Below are positions 51,290 through 60,590 of a DNA stretch of 64,000 nucleotides, piece by piece. The translations under genes and the position numbers were made by a program. The notes beneath the pieces were generated by a model. The model was given only the letters and a program-made list of their open reading frames with translations, made no database searches and was not told the DNA's origin. Source of the DNA: Chelonobacter sp050613185 (GTDB taxonomy: Bacteria > Pseudomonadota > Gammaproteobacteria > Enterobacterales > Pasteurellaceae). Every line of letters begins with the position of its first letter. Position 1 is the first letter of the stretch. The stretch covers positions 1,736,001 to 1,800,000 of the forward strand of contig NZ_CP192511.1 in the NCBI RefSeq assembly GCF_050613185.1, in the 5' to 3' direction.

Positions 51290-51976
51290 TTATTTTACCG
51301 CATTGATTTTATTCACGAACCAGCTGACGATATGCTCCAAACGGGTCAATGCCGAACCGACCGTCACGGAAAATGCGCCGTTTTCGATTGCCAACGCCGC
51401 CAATTCCGGTGTGTTGTAACGCCCTTCCGCCATAACGCGGCAACCGGACGCTTTCAGATCTTGCACCAATTTAATATCAGGATCTTTCGGAATTGCGCCG
51501 CCGGTATAGCCCGACATCGTACTGCCGATTAAATCCACGCCTAAATTCTGGCAATACATCCCTTCTTCGTAATTGGAGCAATCCGCCATTGACAAACACC
51601 CCAATTCCTTAATTTTGGCAACCAATACGTCACGCGTTTCAGGGCGCACGCGATCGGTGCCGTCAAAGGCGATAATATCCGCCCCGGCCGCCGCCAGCGC
51701 TTCCACATCATGTAAAAACGGCGTAATCCGCACCGGGCTGTCATCCAGATCACGTTTCACAATGCCGATAATCGGCACATTCACCTTGCTGCGCGTGGCT
51801 TTTAAATTCTCGATACCTTCAATGCGCAAGCCTGCCGCGCCGCCGTTCACCGAAGCTTGCGCCATTGCCGCCACGATTTCCGGCGAATCCATCGGCCCAT
51901 CATCGACCGGTTGGCAAGACGCAATTAATCCCTGTTCAAGTGTTGCCAAGATTTGTTGTTTTGTAAGTTTTGACAT
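51290..51976 (-). CDS. nanE: N-acetylmannosamine-6-phosphate 2-epimerase
   Basis: NanE converts ManNAc-6-phosphate to GlcNAc-6-phosphate. I placed the start at 51976 because GGAG precedes it by 6 bases and the following MSKLTKQQILATLEQG aligns with family N-termini; a longer in-frame start at 52018 would cover the promoter. Length 228 residues. Conserved blocks: ASCQPVDDGPMDSPEIVAAM, GLRIEGIENL and VMAEGRYNTPELAALAIENG. It is first in the nan operon. Confidence 0.94.
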   Translation of the reverse strand: MSKLTKQQILATLEQGLIASCQPVDDGPMDSPEIVAAMAQASVNGGAAGLRIEGIENLKATRSKVNVPIIGIVKRDLDDSPVRITPFLHDVEALAAAGADIIAFDGTDRVRPETRDVLVAKIKELGCLSMADCSNYEEGMYCQNLGVDLIGSTMSGYTGGAIPKDPDIKLVQDLKASGCRVMAEGRYNTPELAALAIENGAFSVTVGSALTRLEHIVSWFVNKINAVK

Positions 51977-51989
51977 TTTAACTCCATGC

Positions 51990-52087
51990 ATTATAGTGCC
52001 AAAGAAGATTAACTTCATTGAACATAGAGTAATACTTCATTTCAAACAGAACAAGAGAAATCGTTGCAAAATGAGATCTAAGTCAAA
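51990..52087 (-). promoter_or_regulatory. nan operon promoter with candidate SiaR and CRP sites
   Basis: On the minus strand a TATAAT (51990-51995) lies just upstream of nanE, with a poor -35 (ATGAAG, 52013-52018). Two direct repeats of ACTTCATT (52012-52019 and 52034-52041) lie 22 bp apart and cover the -35, fitting a repressor. A CRP-like TGAGA-N6-TCAAA lies at 52072-52087. SiaR with CRP control is known for H. influenzae; the exact sites are inferred. Confidence 0.45.
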
Positions 52088-52210
52088 TTTAACTTCCAGA
52101 AAACATTTTGCTTGTATGGTTAAAAAAAGAAAACCGCAATTGACCGCACTTTTTCCGTTAAAAAGACTTATACTATATTTTCTTTTTTCGCTACGGCCTC
52201 AAGCAACCCC

Positions 52211-53221
52211 ATGAACAAAAAATCTATCTATATTGCCTATACCGGCGGTACCATCGGGATGAAACCGTCGAAATACGGCTATGTGCCGCAGCCGGGCTTT
52301 ATGACCAGCTATCTGGCCGCATTGCCGGAACTGCAACGTCCGGAAATACCGCACTTTACCGTACACGAATATCCCGAATTGATCGATTCCGCCAATATGA
52401 CTCCGGCACACTGGCAGCAAATTGCCGACGATATCAAAAAACACTACGGCCGCTATGACGCGTTTATCATTCTGCACGGCACGGATACCATGGCGTACAC
52501 CGCTTCGGCACTCTCTTTTATGTTTGAAAATCTGACCAAACCGGTGATTATCACCGGCTCGCAAATCCCCATTTCCGGGTTGCGCTCCGACGGTTTAAGT
52601 AATTTGCTGAATTCATTGTATCTGGCGGCACATTATCCAATCAGCGAAGTCACATTGTTTTTTAACAACCGCCTGTTGCGCGGCAACCGTAGCACCAAAA
52701 GCCACGCCGACGGTTTCGACGCCTTTTCTTCTCCCAATTATCCGGCATTGATTGAAGCGGGAATCACGATTTCCGTCAATAACGCCGCATTAAATCTGTT
52801 ACCGCGCGGCGAATTTAAATTGCGCACCATCACGCCGCAACCGATTGGGATTGTGATGTTATATCCGGGAATCTCCCCGGAGGTGATTCGCAATGTCTTG
52901 CAGCAACCGGTGAATGGCTTAATTTTACTGACTTTCGGTATCGGCAATGCGCCGAATACGCCGGAAATTCTGTCGCTACTGCAACAGGCCTATGATGACG
53001 GCATTATCGTGTTGAACCTCACACAGTGTTATGCCGGGAAAGTCAATATGGAGAGTTATGCCACCGGTAATGCCTTGGCGAATGTCGGGGTGATCAGCGG
53101 TTATGATATGACGGTCGAAACCGCACTTGCCAAGTTACACTACCTCCTCAGCCAAGATCTCAGTATTGATGAGGTGCGGCATTATTTACGCCAAAATTTA
53201 CGGGGAGAGCTCACACTTTAG
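52211..53221 (+). CDS. ansA: L-asparaginase I (cytoplasmic)
   Basis: AnsA hydrolyses asparagine to aspartate and ammonia. The protein has 336 residues (E. coli 338) and no signal peptide. The catalytic Thr motif is AYTGGTIGMKPS at the N-terminus, and the second is ILHGTDTMAYTASALSFM near residue 90. It is divergent from nanE. A possible -10 TATACT lies at 52169-52174 with uptake-signal sequence nearby. An uptake-signal hairpin separates it from the symporter gene. Confidence 0.95.
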   Translation: MNKKSIYIAYTGGTIGMKPSKYGYVPQPGFMTSYLAALPELQRPEIPHFTVHEYPELIDSANMTPAHWQQIADDIKKHYGRYDAFIILHGTDTMAYTASALSFMFENLTKPVIITGSQIPISGLRSDGLSNLLNSLYLAAHYPISEVTLFFNNRLLRGNRSTKSHADGFDAFSSPNYPALIEAGITISVNNAALNLLPRGEFKLRTITPQPIGIVMLYPGISPEVIRNVLQQPVNGLILLTFGIGNAPNTPEILSLLQQAYDDGIIVLNLTQCYAGKVNMESYATGNALANVGVISGYDMTVETALAKLHYLLSQDLSIDEVRHYLRQNLRGELTL

Positions 53222-53237
53222 TAATCTGTTTATGGGG

Positions 53238-53273
53238 AAAGTGCGGTTTACAATTGACATCTAACCGCACTTT
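53238..53273. terminator. Uptake-signal hairpin after ansA
   Basis: AAAGTGCGGTT (53238-53248) and AACCGCACTTT (53263-53273) form an 11 bp stem around 14 bases, 16 bases after the ansA stop. Confidence 0.65.
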
Positions 53274-53347
53274 GCTAGTATTTTCAGCGCGAAAGCTTAT
53301 TCCATTTTATTATTACAACACTAACAGGAAAACAACGGACTAACGTT

Positions 53348-54778
53348 ATGGACTATATCCAAGCACTCTTTAATATTATCGACACCCTGACTTGGGGCTG
53401 GGCGTTGATTCCAATGCTGATTATTTTCGGCCTATTTTTTACTATTATCGGTGATTTTGCGCAGTTTAAATACTTTAAACGGATGTTTAAATTTCTGCGT
53501 AATGAGCCGAATAAACACGGCAAAAACCAAATCAGCGGCCGCCAAGCGCTATTCGTATCTATCGGCGGACGCGTCGGCGGCGGCAATATCGCCGGGGTGG
53601 CGGTTGCCATCTCCATCGGCGGCCCGGGTGCGGTTTTCTGGATGTGGGTTGTGGCCCTCGTCGGCATGATGACCAGTATCGTCGAATGCACCCTAGCCCA
53701 ATTATATAAACACAAAACCGCTGACGGACATTTCCGTGGCGGTTCGGCGCGTTTTATTCTGCACGGATTGGGCGCGAAATACCGTTGGATGGCGATCGCT
53801 TATTCGATCTGCTTAATGCTTTCTTTCTCGATCGGTTTCAACGCATTCCAAGGCAATACCGTCGCCGGCGCGGTGCTGGACAGCTTGCAAATTGATCGGA
53901 TGTGGACAGGGATTCTGCTGGCGATTGTCGGCGGTGCGATTATCTTTGGCGGGATCACCCGGATCTCTAAAGTCTCGGACGTGATTATTCCGATTATGGC
54001 ATTTGCTTATATCTTTATGGCATTAACCGTGATCGTGATGAACATCGGCGAAATTCCCGCGTTAATCATGACGATTGTTAAAAATGCCTTCGGCATTGAT
54101 TCCGTGGTCGGCGGCGGCATGGGGATTGCGATTGCGCAAGGTATGCGCCGCGGATTATTCTCGAACGAAGCAGGCTTAGGCTCTGTGCCGAACGTTGCTG
54201 CTACGGCGCACGTCAGCCACCCGGTCAGCCAAGGGATTGCCCAATCATTATCGGTGTTTATCGACACCATCATTATCTGTAGCTGCACCGCTTTCATTAT
54301 TTTATTGGGTAACGTTTACGTACCGGGTGCGGAAATCGACGGCGTAGTATTAACCCAACAATCCCTTGTCAGCCACTTCGGCGAATGGGCGAAATATTTA
54401 TTAACCTTCTCGATTTTGTTGTTTTCGTTCAGCACCATTATCTACAACTATTACTTAGGCGAAAACGCACTGAGCTTCCTGTTCTACGGCAAAAAGGAGC
54501 AGCTGCCGATTCTCATCCTACGTTGTGTCGTGATTGTCGTATTGTTCCTCGGCGCAACCGCACCGGGAGCAACTTCGGTCTTCTTCTTCTCTGATCCACT
54601 GATGGGTTTGTTAGCCCTATTGAACTTGCTGGCGTTGATCATGCTGTTCCCACAAGTGGTACGCTTGATGAACGACTACCGCCGACAGCTAAAACAAGGC
54701 GTGGAAGAACCGGTCTTCAACCCTGAGCAATTCTCGGATTTGGATATTGATCGCGAAGCATGGAAAGTACAAAAATAA
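53348..54778 (+). CDS. Alanine/glycine:sodium symporter (AGCS family)
   Basis: This 476-residue inner membrane transporter has about ten to eleven hydrophobic segments. It belongs to the AGCS (DagA-type) sodium-coupled amino acid symporters, whose hallmark here is GGRVGGGNIAGVAVAIS near residue 75 and RRGLFSNEAGLGSVPNVAAT near residue 280. Alanine or glycine is the expected substrate. CTAACAGGAAAA lies before the start. The C-terminal tail is acidic and cytoplasmic. Uptake-signal hairpins bracket it, so it is probably expressed alone. Confidence 0.92.
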   Translation: MDYIQALFNIIDTLTWGWALIPMLIIFGLFFTIIGDFAQFKYFKRMFKFLRNEPNKHGKNQISGRQALFVSIGGRVGGGNIAGVAVAISIGGPGAVFWMWVVALVGMMTSIVECTLAQLYKHKTADGHFRGGSARFILHGLGAKYRWMAIAYSICLMLSFSIGFNAFQGNTVAGAVLDSLQIDRMWTGILLAIVGGAIIFGGITRISKVSDVIIPIMAFAYIFMALTVIVMNIGEIPALIMTIVKNAFGIDSVVGGGMGIAIAQGMRRGLFSNEAGLGSVPNVAATAHVSHPVSQGIAQSLSVFIDTIIICSCTAFIILLGNVYVPGAEIDGVVLTQQSLVSHFGEWAKYLLTFSILLFSFSTIIYNYYLGENALSFLFYGKKEQLPILILRCVVIVVLFLGATAPGATSVFFFSDPLMGLLALLNLLALIMLFPQVVRLMNDYRRQLKQGVEEPVFNPEQFSDLDIDREAWKVQK

Positions 54779-54805
54779 CGTTCCTTGCGAAATAAAATAA
54801 GAGTA

Positions 54806-54849
54806 AAGTGCGGTTTGGCGGTGATGATCATCATGAGCCGACCGCACTT
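54806..54849. terminator. Uptake-signal hairpin after the symporter
   Basis: AAGTGCGGT (54806-54814) and ACCGCACTT (54841-54849) pair across an inner palindrome (GATGATCATCAT). It lies 28 bases after the stop. Confidence 0.6.
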
Positions 54850-54880
54850 TTCAATGGTTAACAGATAAGAGGAGAATAAC

Positions 54881-55288
54881 ATGAATAACGTCACAATTTA
54901 TCACAACCCGGAATGCGGCACCTCGCGCAATGTCTTGGCTTTGCTCCGCCATTGCGGCATTGAGCCGACGATTATCCATTATTTGGAAAATCCGCCCGAT
55001 GAAACCGAACTGCGTAATTTACTGGAGCAGATAGCTATCAGCCCGCACGAATTATTGCGCCGTAACGTTGCGCCATATCACGATTTGGGACTGGATAAAG
55101 ATAATGTCAGCGACGAACAAATTATTGCGGCAATGCTGCAAGCGCCGATTTTGATTAACCGCCCGATTGTCATCACGGAGAAGGGCTGTAAGTTATGCCG
55201 CCCGTCCGAAGCGGTGTTAGACATCCTGCCTATCGCCTTGCCTACTGTCTTCTACAAAGAAGATGGCGAAGCGGTTCATCCATTATAA
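54881..55288 (+). CDS. arsC: Arsenate reductase (glutaredoxin-type) ArsC
   Basis: ArsC reduces arsenate to arsenite with glutathione and glutaredoxin. The protein has 135 residues, with the catalytic Cys in HNPECGTSRN near residue 12 and the Arg-containing motifs ILINRPIVITEKG and LCRPSEAVLDILP. The motifs match true ArsC better than the related YfgD/Spx group. No arsB or arsR gene is near, so it is a stand-alone gene. GAGGAG lies 6-7 bases before the start. Confidence 0.92.
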   Translation: MNNVTIYHNPECGTSRNVLALLRHCGIEPTIIHYLENPPDETELRNLLEQIAISPHELLRRNVAPYHDLGLDKDNVSDEQIIAAMLQAPILINRPIVITEKGCKLCRPSEAVLDILPIALPTVFYKEDGEAVHPL

Positions 55289-55338
55289 GGCCGGCATAAT
55301 CGCAAAAATAAAAAACCGTACAAGGGATTTGAGATTGC

Positions 55339-55526
55339 TGACAAACTGACTTCTCTCCCTCCGCGTGCGGAGGGAGTACCGTTTTTCGCAAGAAAAATGG
55401 GGAGGGAGGGGTAATATGAAAATGCAACATATTACTTTTTAACATTCTTTATGCCTCCCTCCGTCCTTCGGACACCTCCCTCCGTATACGGAGGGAGGGA
55501 AATGATTAGAGCAAGAGACTTTATCA
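55339..55526. repeat. TGACAAA-bounded palindromic element, 188 bp form, second copy
   Basis: The unit runs from TGACAAA (55339) to TTTATCA (55526), the same length as the copy at 29270-29457 but in the opposite orientation. It has palindromes CTCCGCGTGCGGAG and CCTCCGTATACGGAGG, the pair CCGTTTTTCGCAAGAAAAATGG (one mismatch), and the same A+T-rich core. It occupies most of the 298 bp between convergent arsC and purA. An outer inverted pair (AAATCCCTTGTA / TACAAGGGATTT) encloses it on both sides. Confidence 0.8.
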
Positions 55527-55586
55527 TCCGCCTGAAATCCCTTGTAGATCAATACAAGGGATTTGTTTTTTATAACAGGATGTGTA

Positions 55587-56882
55587 TTACGCAAACGGAT
55601 CACGTAAAATCATGGTCTCGACACGATCAGGGCCGGTGGACAGAATATCAACCGGTACGCCGGTTACTTCTTCAATCCGTTTGATATAATCGCGCGCGGT
55701 TTGTGGCAACTGATTAATATCGGTAACGCCGAACGTATTTTCCGACCAACCCGGTAAGGTTTCATAGATTGGCTCGACATTTTCCCAGTTTTCCGCCGCT
55801 GTCGGCGCATATTCCACGATGGAGCCGTCCGGCATTTTGTAGGCAACGCAGATTTTCAGTTGCTCAAATCCGTCCAAGACGTCTAATTTGGTCATGCAGA
55901 AACCGGAGATCGAATTGAGTTGAATCGCACGGCGTACTGCAACCGCGTCAAACCAACCGCAACGACGCGGGCGCCCGGTAACCGCCCCGAATTCATTGCC
56001 TTTTTTGGCAATTTCCACCCCAATTTCGTCAAACAGTTCGGTGGTGAACGGACCGCCGCCGACACGGGTGCAGTAGGCTTTGATGATCCCTAATACATAA
56101 TCCAAGTGACGCGGCCCGTAACCGGCGCCTGTCGCCACACCGCCCGCGGTGGTGTTGGAACTGGTCACATACGGATAAGTACCGTGGTCGATGTCCAACA
56201 TTGTGCCTTGCGCCCCTTCAAACAGGATATTGTCACCGTTTAAGCGCGCTTTGTCTAAAATGGTCGGAATATCGGCAACCATTGCAGTGATGATGTCGGC
56301 AATGGCAAAAATCTCAGTTAGGGTTTTGTCGTAATCAACCGGCTCGACTTTGTAATAATTGACTAATTGGAAGTTATAGTATTCCAAGATGTTTTTCAAT
56401 TTTTCAGCGAAGGTTTCACGGTTGAACAGATCGCCGACACGCAAGCCGCGACGGGCGACTTTATCTTCGTAAGCCGGACCGATACCGCGACCGGTCGTCC
56501 CGATGGCTTTTTTGCCCAGCGCCGCTTCACGGGCATGATCCATCGCAACATGGTAAGGTAAAATCAGCGGACAGGCTTCGGAAATCAGCAAGCGTTCGCG
56601 CACCTTGACACCGCGGCTTTCCAGTTCGCCCATTTCTTGCATTAATGCCGCAGGGGAGAGCACCACGCCGTTGCCGATCAGGCAGGTGACGTTATCGCGC
56701 AGAATACCGGACGGAATCAGGCGCAAGACGGTTTTTTCACCGTTGATAATCAAGGTATGACCGGCATTGTGGCCGCCTTGATAGCGCACCACATATTTGA
56801 CGCGATCAGTCAGTAGATCAACAATTTTCCCTTTTCCTTCGTCGCCCCATTGCGCGCCGAGGATTACAACACTTTTCCCCAT
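55587..56882 (-). CDS. purA: Adenylosuccinate synthetase
   Basis: PurA makes adenylosuccinate from IMP, aspartate and GTP. The protein has 431 residues (E. coli 432). The GTP loop GAQWGDEGKGK is at the N-terminus, with QGGHNAGHT following and GTTGRGIGPAYEDKVAR near residue 130; the Asp/GTP specificity segment TGRPRRCGWFD is near 300. The neighbouring minus-strand genes upstream are hflC and hflK, an order recalling E. coli hflK-hflC-yjeT-purA, with yjeT missing. Confidence 0.97.
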   Translation of the reverse strand: MGKSVVILGAQWGDEGKGKIVDLLTDRVKYVVRYQGGHNAGHTLIINGEKTVLRLIPSGILRDNVTCLIGNGVVLSPAALMQEMGELESRGVKVRERLLISEACPLILPYHVAMDHAREAALGKKAIGTTGRGIGPAYEDKVARRGLRVGDLFNRETFAEKLKNILEYYNFQLVNYYKVEPVDYDKTLTEIFAIADIITAMVADIPTILDKARLNGDNILFEGAQGTMLDIDHGTYPYVTSSNTTAGGVATGAGYGPRHLDYVLGIIKAYCTRVGGGPFTTELFDEIGVEIAKKGNEFGAVTGRPRRCGWFDAVAVRRAIQLNSISGFCMTKLDVLDGFEQLKICVAYKMPDGSIVEYAPTAAENWENVEPIYETLPGWSENTFGVTDINQLPQTARDYIKRIEEVTGVPVDILSTGPDRVETMILRDPFA

Positions 56883-57006
56883 AATAATTTTACCTTTTAA
56901 GATGTACGGATTCGCAACTGTTTACTTTACTATTTTCCGTTATTAACTACAATCAAAGTGCGGTATTTTCTTGTATTTTTTAAGTAAAAAACAACAGGTA
57001 AAAATA

Positions 57007-57042
57007 AAAGCCCTAGCGGCGGCTAGGGCTTGTTTAGTGCTG
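57007..57042 (-). terminator. Rho-independent terminator of hflC
   Basis: On the minus strand AAGCCCTAG and CTAGGGCTT form a 9 bp stem around CCGCCG, followed by TTATTTTTA. It lies about 20 bases after the hflC stop. Confidence 0.85.
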
Positions 57043-57051
57043 ACATTCGTT

Positions 57052-57936
57052 TTAGTTTTCCGGTTGCATATAGCGGAAGAAATCGCTGCCCGGTTTTAGA
57101 ATCATCATATTACCGGCGTTTTTAAAGCTCTTTTCATAGGCTTTCAGGCTGCGTACAAAGCTGAAAAATTCCGGTTCGTTGCGGAATGCGTCAGAATAGA
57201 CTTTGGCTGCGGTGGCGTCGCCGCTACCGCGTAATTCTTGTGCCGTTTTATTGGCGTTTGCCAAAATCACCGTCACGCGACGATCAACATCGGCTTGGAT
57301 AAACGCCGATTTCTCACGCCCTTGCGAACGGTGTTCCCGTGCGACCGCATCCCGTTCGGCGCGCATACGCTGATAAATTGATGTTGATACCTCTTGTGGC
57401 AGATTGATTTGTTTCACGCGCACATCAACCACTTGAATCCCTAAATCCGAAGCGCTGTCCGCCCCGCTGTTTAAGGCGTTCAAGGCACCGGTCATCAACT
57501 CGCCGCGCGTGCCGGAGACAATGTCTTTAATCGTTCTGGAACCGATTTCCGAACGCAAACGGTCATTGACTTTACGCCGTAACAAGTTGTCGGCATAGGT
57601 GTAATCGCCACCGCCGGTACTGGTGTAGAAACGCCCGAAATCGCTGATCCGCCATTTCACATAAGAATCGACCAACAAATCTTTTTTCTCGACGGTGACG
57701 AAGCGATCCGCTTGTCCGTCTTGGGTTTGGATTTTGGCATCCAGCACTTTGATATTGTCGATAAACGGCACTTTAAAGTGAATGCCCGGATTATAGATAG
57801 TGACCTTGTTATCGGCGTCACGCAGCACTTTGTTAAAGCGCAACATAATCCCGCGCGATCCTTCGTTGATCACCACAATACTGGAATACAGAATAGCCGC
57901 CAGTAGAATAATGACCGGCAATAAAAACTTACGCAT
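57052..57936 (-). CDS. hflC: Membrane protease regulator HflC
   Basis: HflC, with HflK, forms a membrane cage around the FtsH protease and modulates its activity. The protein has 294 residues (E. coli 334; the internal linker is shorter). A membrane anchor occupies the N-terminus (LLPVIILLAAILYSSIVVI). The SPFH/stomatin core includes GIHFKVPFIDNIKVLDAKI and the coiled-coil (RMRAERDAVAREHRSQGREK). It overlaps hflK by one base (TAATG). Confidence 0.95.
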   Translation of the reverse strand: MRKFLLPVIILLAAILYSSIVVINEGSRGIMLRFNKVLRDADNKVTIYNPGIHFKVPFIDNIKVLDAKIQTQDGQADRFVTVEKKDLLVDSYVKWRISDFGRFYTSTGGGDYTYADNLLRRKVNDRLRSEIGSRTIKDIVSGTRGELMTGALNALNSGADSASDLGIQVVDVRVKQINLPQEVSTSIYQRMRAERDAVAREHRSQGREKSAFIQADVDRRVTVILANANKTAQELRGSGDATAAKVYSDAFRNEPEFFSFVRSLKAYEKSFKNAGNMMILKPGSDFFRYMQPEN

Positions 57937-59270
57937 TATTCGAATCTCCCTTGGCGAGTGCTGTTTTCATAGCGTTCTTCTTGTTGTGAGCCTATATAGC
58001 TGTTTTCATTATTGGTTGAAGCGGCAGGCGACGGCGTGCGAACCGGCGTATTTCGGTTTGCCGCACTACCCAGTGCGGTATTGGTATTCGCCCCTTTTGC
58101 TTGTGGCGCGTCTGTCTTTTCGACCGCACTTTCAGCCGCTTTTTTCTGATTCAACATTTGTTCCAACGGTAACACGGTCAGATTGTTGCCGCCGGTGGAA
58201 TCCAACATCATTTTCGGGGTTTCCGCCATAATGTTTTCCATTGCTTGAATATACAGCCGTTCACGCAATAATTCCGGTGCGGCTTTATATTCCGGTAGCA
58301 GTTGTTGGAAGCGTTCCACTTCCCCTTGTGCGTCCAATACCACTTGTTCTTTATACGCGGTGGCTTGCTCGACGATACGCTGTGCGTCCCCGCGCGCAAT
58401 CGGCTCGGCTTCACGGGCATAGGCTTCCGCTTGGCGGATAAAGCGTTGTTCGTCTTCTTGGGCTTTGATCGCGTCGTCAAACGCGTCTTTCACTTGCTCC
58501 GGCGGACGGGCGGACTGGAAGTTGACATCAATCACCTCTAAGCCCATGTCGTACGGCTTGATGACATTTTCCAGATAACGCCAAGTGTCTTCACGTACTA
58601 CCGAACGCCCGGTGGTCAAAATATCGTCCATCGTCATGTGGCCGATCACATAACGCAGCGCGCTGTCGGTGGCTTGCGACAGGCTGTTTTCCGGATTGGT
58701 GACACTGAACAGGAATTTTTCCGGATTATTGACCCGATATTGCACCGTCATTTCCACCACGACCATGTTTTCATCTTGAGTCAGCATGCTGCCTTGGGTT
58801 TTCAGTTCGCTGATTTTTTCGATATTCACCGGACGGACTTGATCGATAAAGGTCGGTTTCCAGTTCAAACCCGGTTGCACAATCGAATTGACTTTGCCGA
58901 AACGCAACACCACGCCGCGCTCGGCTTCTTTCACGGTGTAAAAACCGCTGACGCCCCACACGATTGCGCCGATCACCGCCGCAACCGGTAACAGTTTACC
59001 GAAATTGAACGCCGGTGCATTATTGTTGGATTGACGGTTATTGTTTCCTCCACCGCCCATTTTTTTCAGCAGATTATTGAAAATATCTTCTAAATCCGGC
59101 GGACCTTGTTGTTTATTGCGTTGCGAATGTGGCTGTTGCTCGGGTTCAGGATTGTTTTGCCAATCTTGTTGCCCCGAATTGTTATCGGGCTTTTTTTGCC
59201 CGCTTTGCCCCGGTTTGCCCCAAGGGTCTTGATCTGAATTATGGTTGTTATCCGAACCATTCCACGACAT
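57936..59270 (-). CDS. hflK: Membrane protease regulator HflK
   Basis: HflK is the partner of HflC in the FtsH-associated complex. I chose ATG at 59270 (MSWNGSDNNHNSDQDPWG), which matches the family start; an in-frame upstream ATG at 59312 adds 14 unrelated residues. Length 444 residues (E. coli 419). The N-terminal ~80 residues are rich in Gly, Asn, Gln and Pro; a single membrane helix (LLPVAAVIGAIVWGVSGFY) follows, then the SPFH domain. The C-terminal tail is Ala/Asn/Thr-rich, longer than in E. coli. Confidence 0.95.
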   Translation of the reverse strand: MSWNGSDNNHNSDQDPWGKPGQSGQKKPDNNSGQQDWQNNPEPEQQPHSQRNKQQGPPDLEDIFNNLLKKMGGGGNNNRQSNNNAPAFNFGKLLPVAAVIGAIVWGVSGFYTVKEAERGVVLRFGKVNSIVQPGLNWKPTFIDQVRPVNIEKISELKTQGSMLTQDENMVVVEMTVQYRVNNPEKFLFSVTNPENSLSQATDSALRYVIGHMTMDDILTTGRSVVREDTWRYLENVIKPYDMGLEVIDVNFQSARPPEQVKDAFDDAIKAQEDEQRFIRQAEAYAREAEPIARGDAQRIVEQATAYKEQVVLDAQGEVERFQQLLPEYKAAPELLRERLYIQAMENIMAETPKMMLDSTGGNNLTVLPLEQMLNQKKAAESAVEKTDAPQAKGANTNTALGSAANRNTPVRTPSPAASTNNENSYIGSQQEERYENSTRQGRFE

Positions 59271-59396
59271 AGTTGCGATTTCTCCGTCAGTTAAAAATAA
59301 GCGGCGTAACAAAAAATTGTAACAATCCGCTAACTCAAGCAGTTTTCGATTGTATCATTTACGCATAGGATTGCCAGTCTTTTTGCTGTAAGGGTT

Positions 59397-60413
59397 TTAT
59401 TCATCGCGCCAACACAGCTCGGCAGGGATAATTTTATTTTGCACCGTTTTCTTATCCAGCAATTTCAGAATGGAAGCAAACAGTTGGTTGGCGATCTGTT
59501 GATGATCTTGTCGAATCGAATTGATATGAAACGGCAGGCAATTCAGCAGTTCATAGTCATCAAATGTCGCGAGGTGTAAGCGCCTTGAGCTAAGGTGATC
59601 CAACAGGTTTTTTTCGTTCAAAAAACGCAACACGCCGACCAGCAAGCCGTAAGAGGCAACAAAAATCGCCTGCGGTAAGCGGCCTAAATCGTGCAACAGT
59701 TCCGCCATCATTTGATAGCCCGATTCGGAATGATAATCGCGATGTTTTATCCAGTCATCTTGCAAGGTTAAACCGCCTTGTCGTAAACCGCACTTGAAGC
59801 CTTGCAAGCGCGCTTCGCTCGGTGTGAGCCGCAACAGACCGCCGAGATAATAAAACTCGCTTAAGCCGTGTTTTTTGATCATGCCGCTGACCATTTGCGT
59901 GACCGCACTTTGGTCATCTGTAATCACATAGGGCACATCGGCATCTCGGATAAAACGGTCTAACTGAATTGTCGGAATCGTGCCTAAGTGCGGATAGTGT
60001 CGTTTGCTTTGCTGAATCGGCGTGGTGATTAATAAATCGATTTGCCGTTCCAACAGGTTTTCAATCGCTTTGCTTTCCAAGTGCGGTTGCTCATCAGAAC
60101 AGCTGATAATCAGTTGTAAGCCGTGGTTACGGCACAGTTTTTCCAAAATGCGGCTGGTTTGGGCAAAGCCGAAGTTGGAAAAATCGGGAATCACCAAACC
60201 GATGGTGTTCGTGCGCTGTGATTGCAACGCTTTGGCATAAATATTGGCGCGATAGTGATGTTGTTGCGCAATATCCAAAATTTTTTGCCGGGTTTCGTCT
60301 TTAATCCGAAACTCGTCGGCACGTCCGTTCAGCACCATGCTGACGGTGGTTTTGGAAACACCGCTGAGTTCGGCAATATCGTTCAGCGTACAGCGTTTGG
60401 GTTTAGCGATCAT
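59397..60413 (-). CDS. scrR: LacI-family repressor of sucrose genes (ScrR-like)
   Basis: This 338-residue regulator has the LacI-type N-terminal helix-turn-helix (TLNDIAELSGVSKTTVSMVL) and a periplasmic-binding-protein-like effector domain that starts near TNTIGLVIPDFSNFG. It resembles the ScrR/Cra branch; fructose or a fructose phosphate would be the expected effector. The position next to scrB and scrK supports that role. It is separated from scrB by a 108 bp palindromic element, which suggests a separate promoter. Confidence 0.85.
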   Translation of the reverse strand: MIAKPKRCTLNDIAELSGVSKTTVSMVLNGRADEFRIKDETRQKILDIAQQHHYRANIYAKALQSQRTNTIGLVIPDFSNFGFAQTSRILEKLCRNHGLQLIISCSDEQPHLESKAIENLLERQIDLLITTPIQQSKRHYPHLGTIPTIQLDRFIRDADVPYVITDDQSAVTQMVSGMIKKHGLSEFYYLGGLLRLTPSEARLQGFKCGLRQGGLTLQDDWIKHRDYHSESGYQMMAELLHDLGRLPQAIFVASYGLLVGVLRFLNEKNLLDHLSSRRLHLATFDDYELLNCLPFHINSIRQDHQQIANQLFASILKLLDKKTVQNKIIPAELCWRDE

Positions 60414-60443
60414 GTTTTCTTTATTGGTATAAACCGTAATTTC

Positions 60444-60551
60444 GTAGGGGCGGATGATATATCCGCCCGAACGGAATATTGCGTTTTTCTTTTGTTGATG
60501 AAATGCTTATACCGCACTTCGTACTCGGGCGGATATATCATCCGCCCCTAC
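60444..60551. repeat. 108 bp palindromic element, copy 2
   Basis: This is bounded by GTAGGGGCGGATGATATATC and its inverted counterpart, with an uptake-signal match (ACCGCACTT) in the centre. It equals copy 1 (3623-3730) in length, and its 58 bp core aligns to the reverse complement of copy 1 without gaps. It separates scrR and scrB, whose minus-strand reading crosses it. Confidence 0.85.
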
Positions 60552-60590
60552 TTTATTTCATTCACTTGTAGCGTAATTATCAGATTTTGA

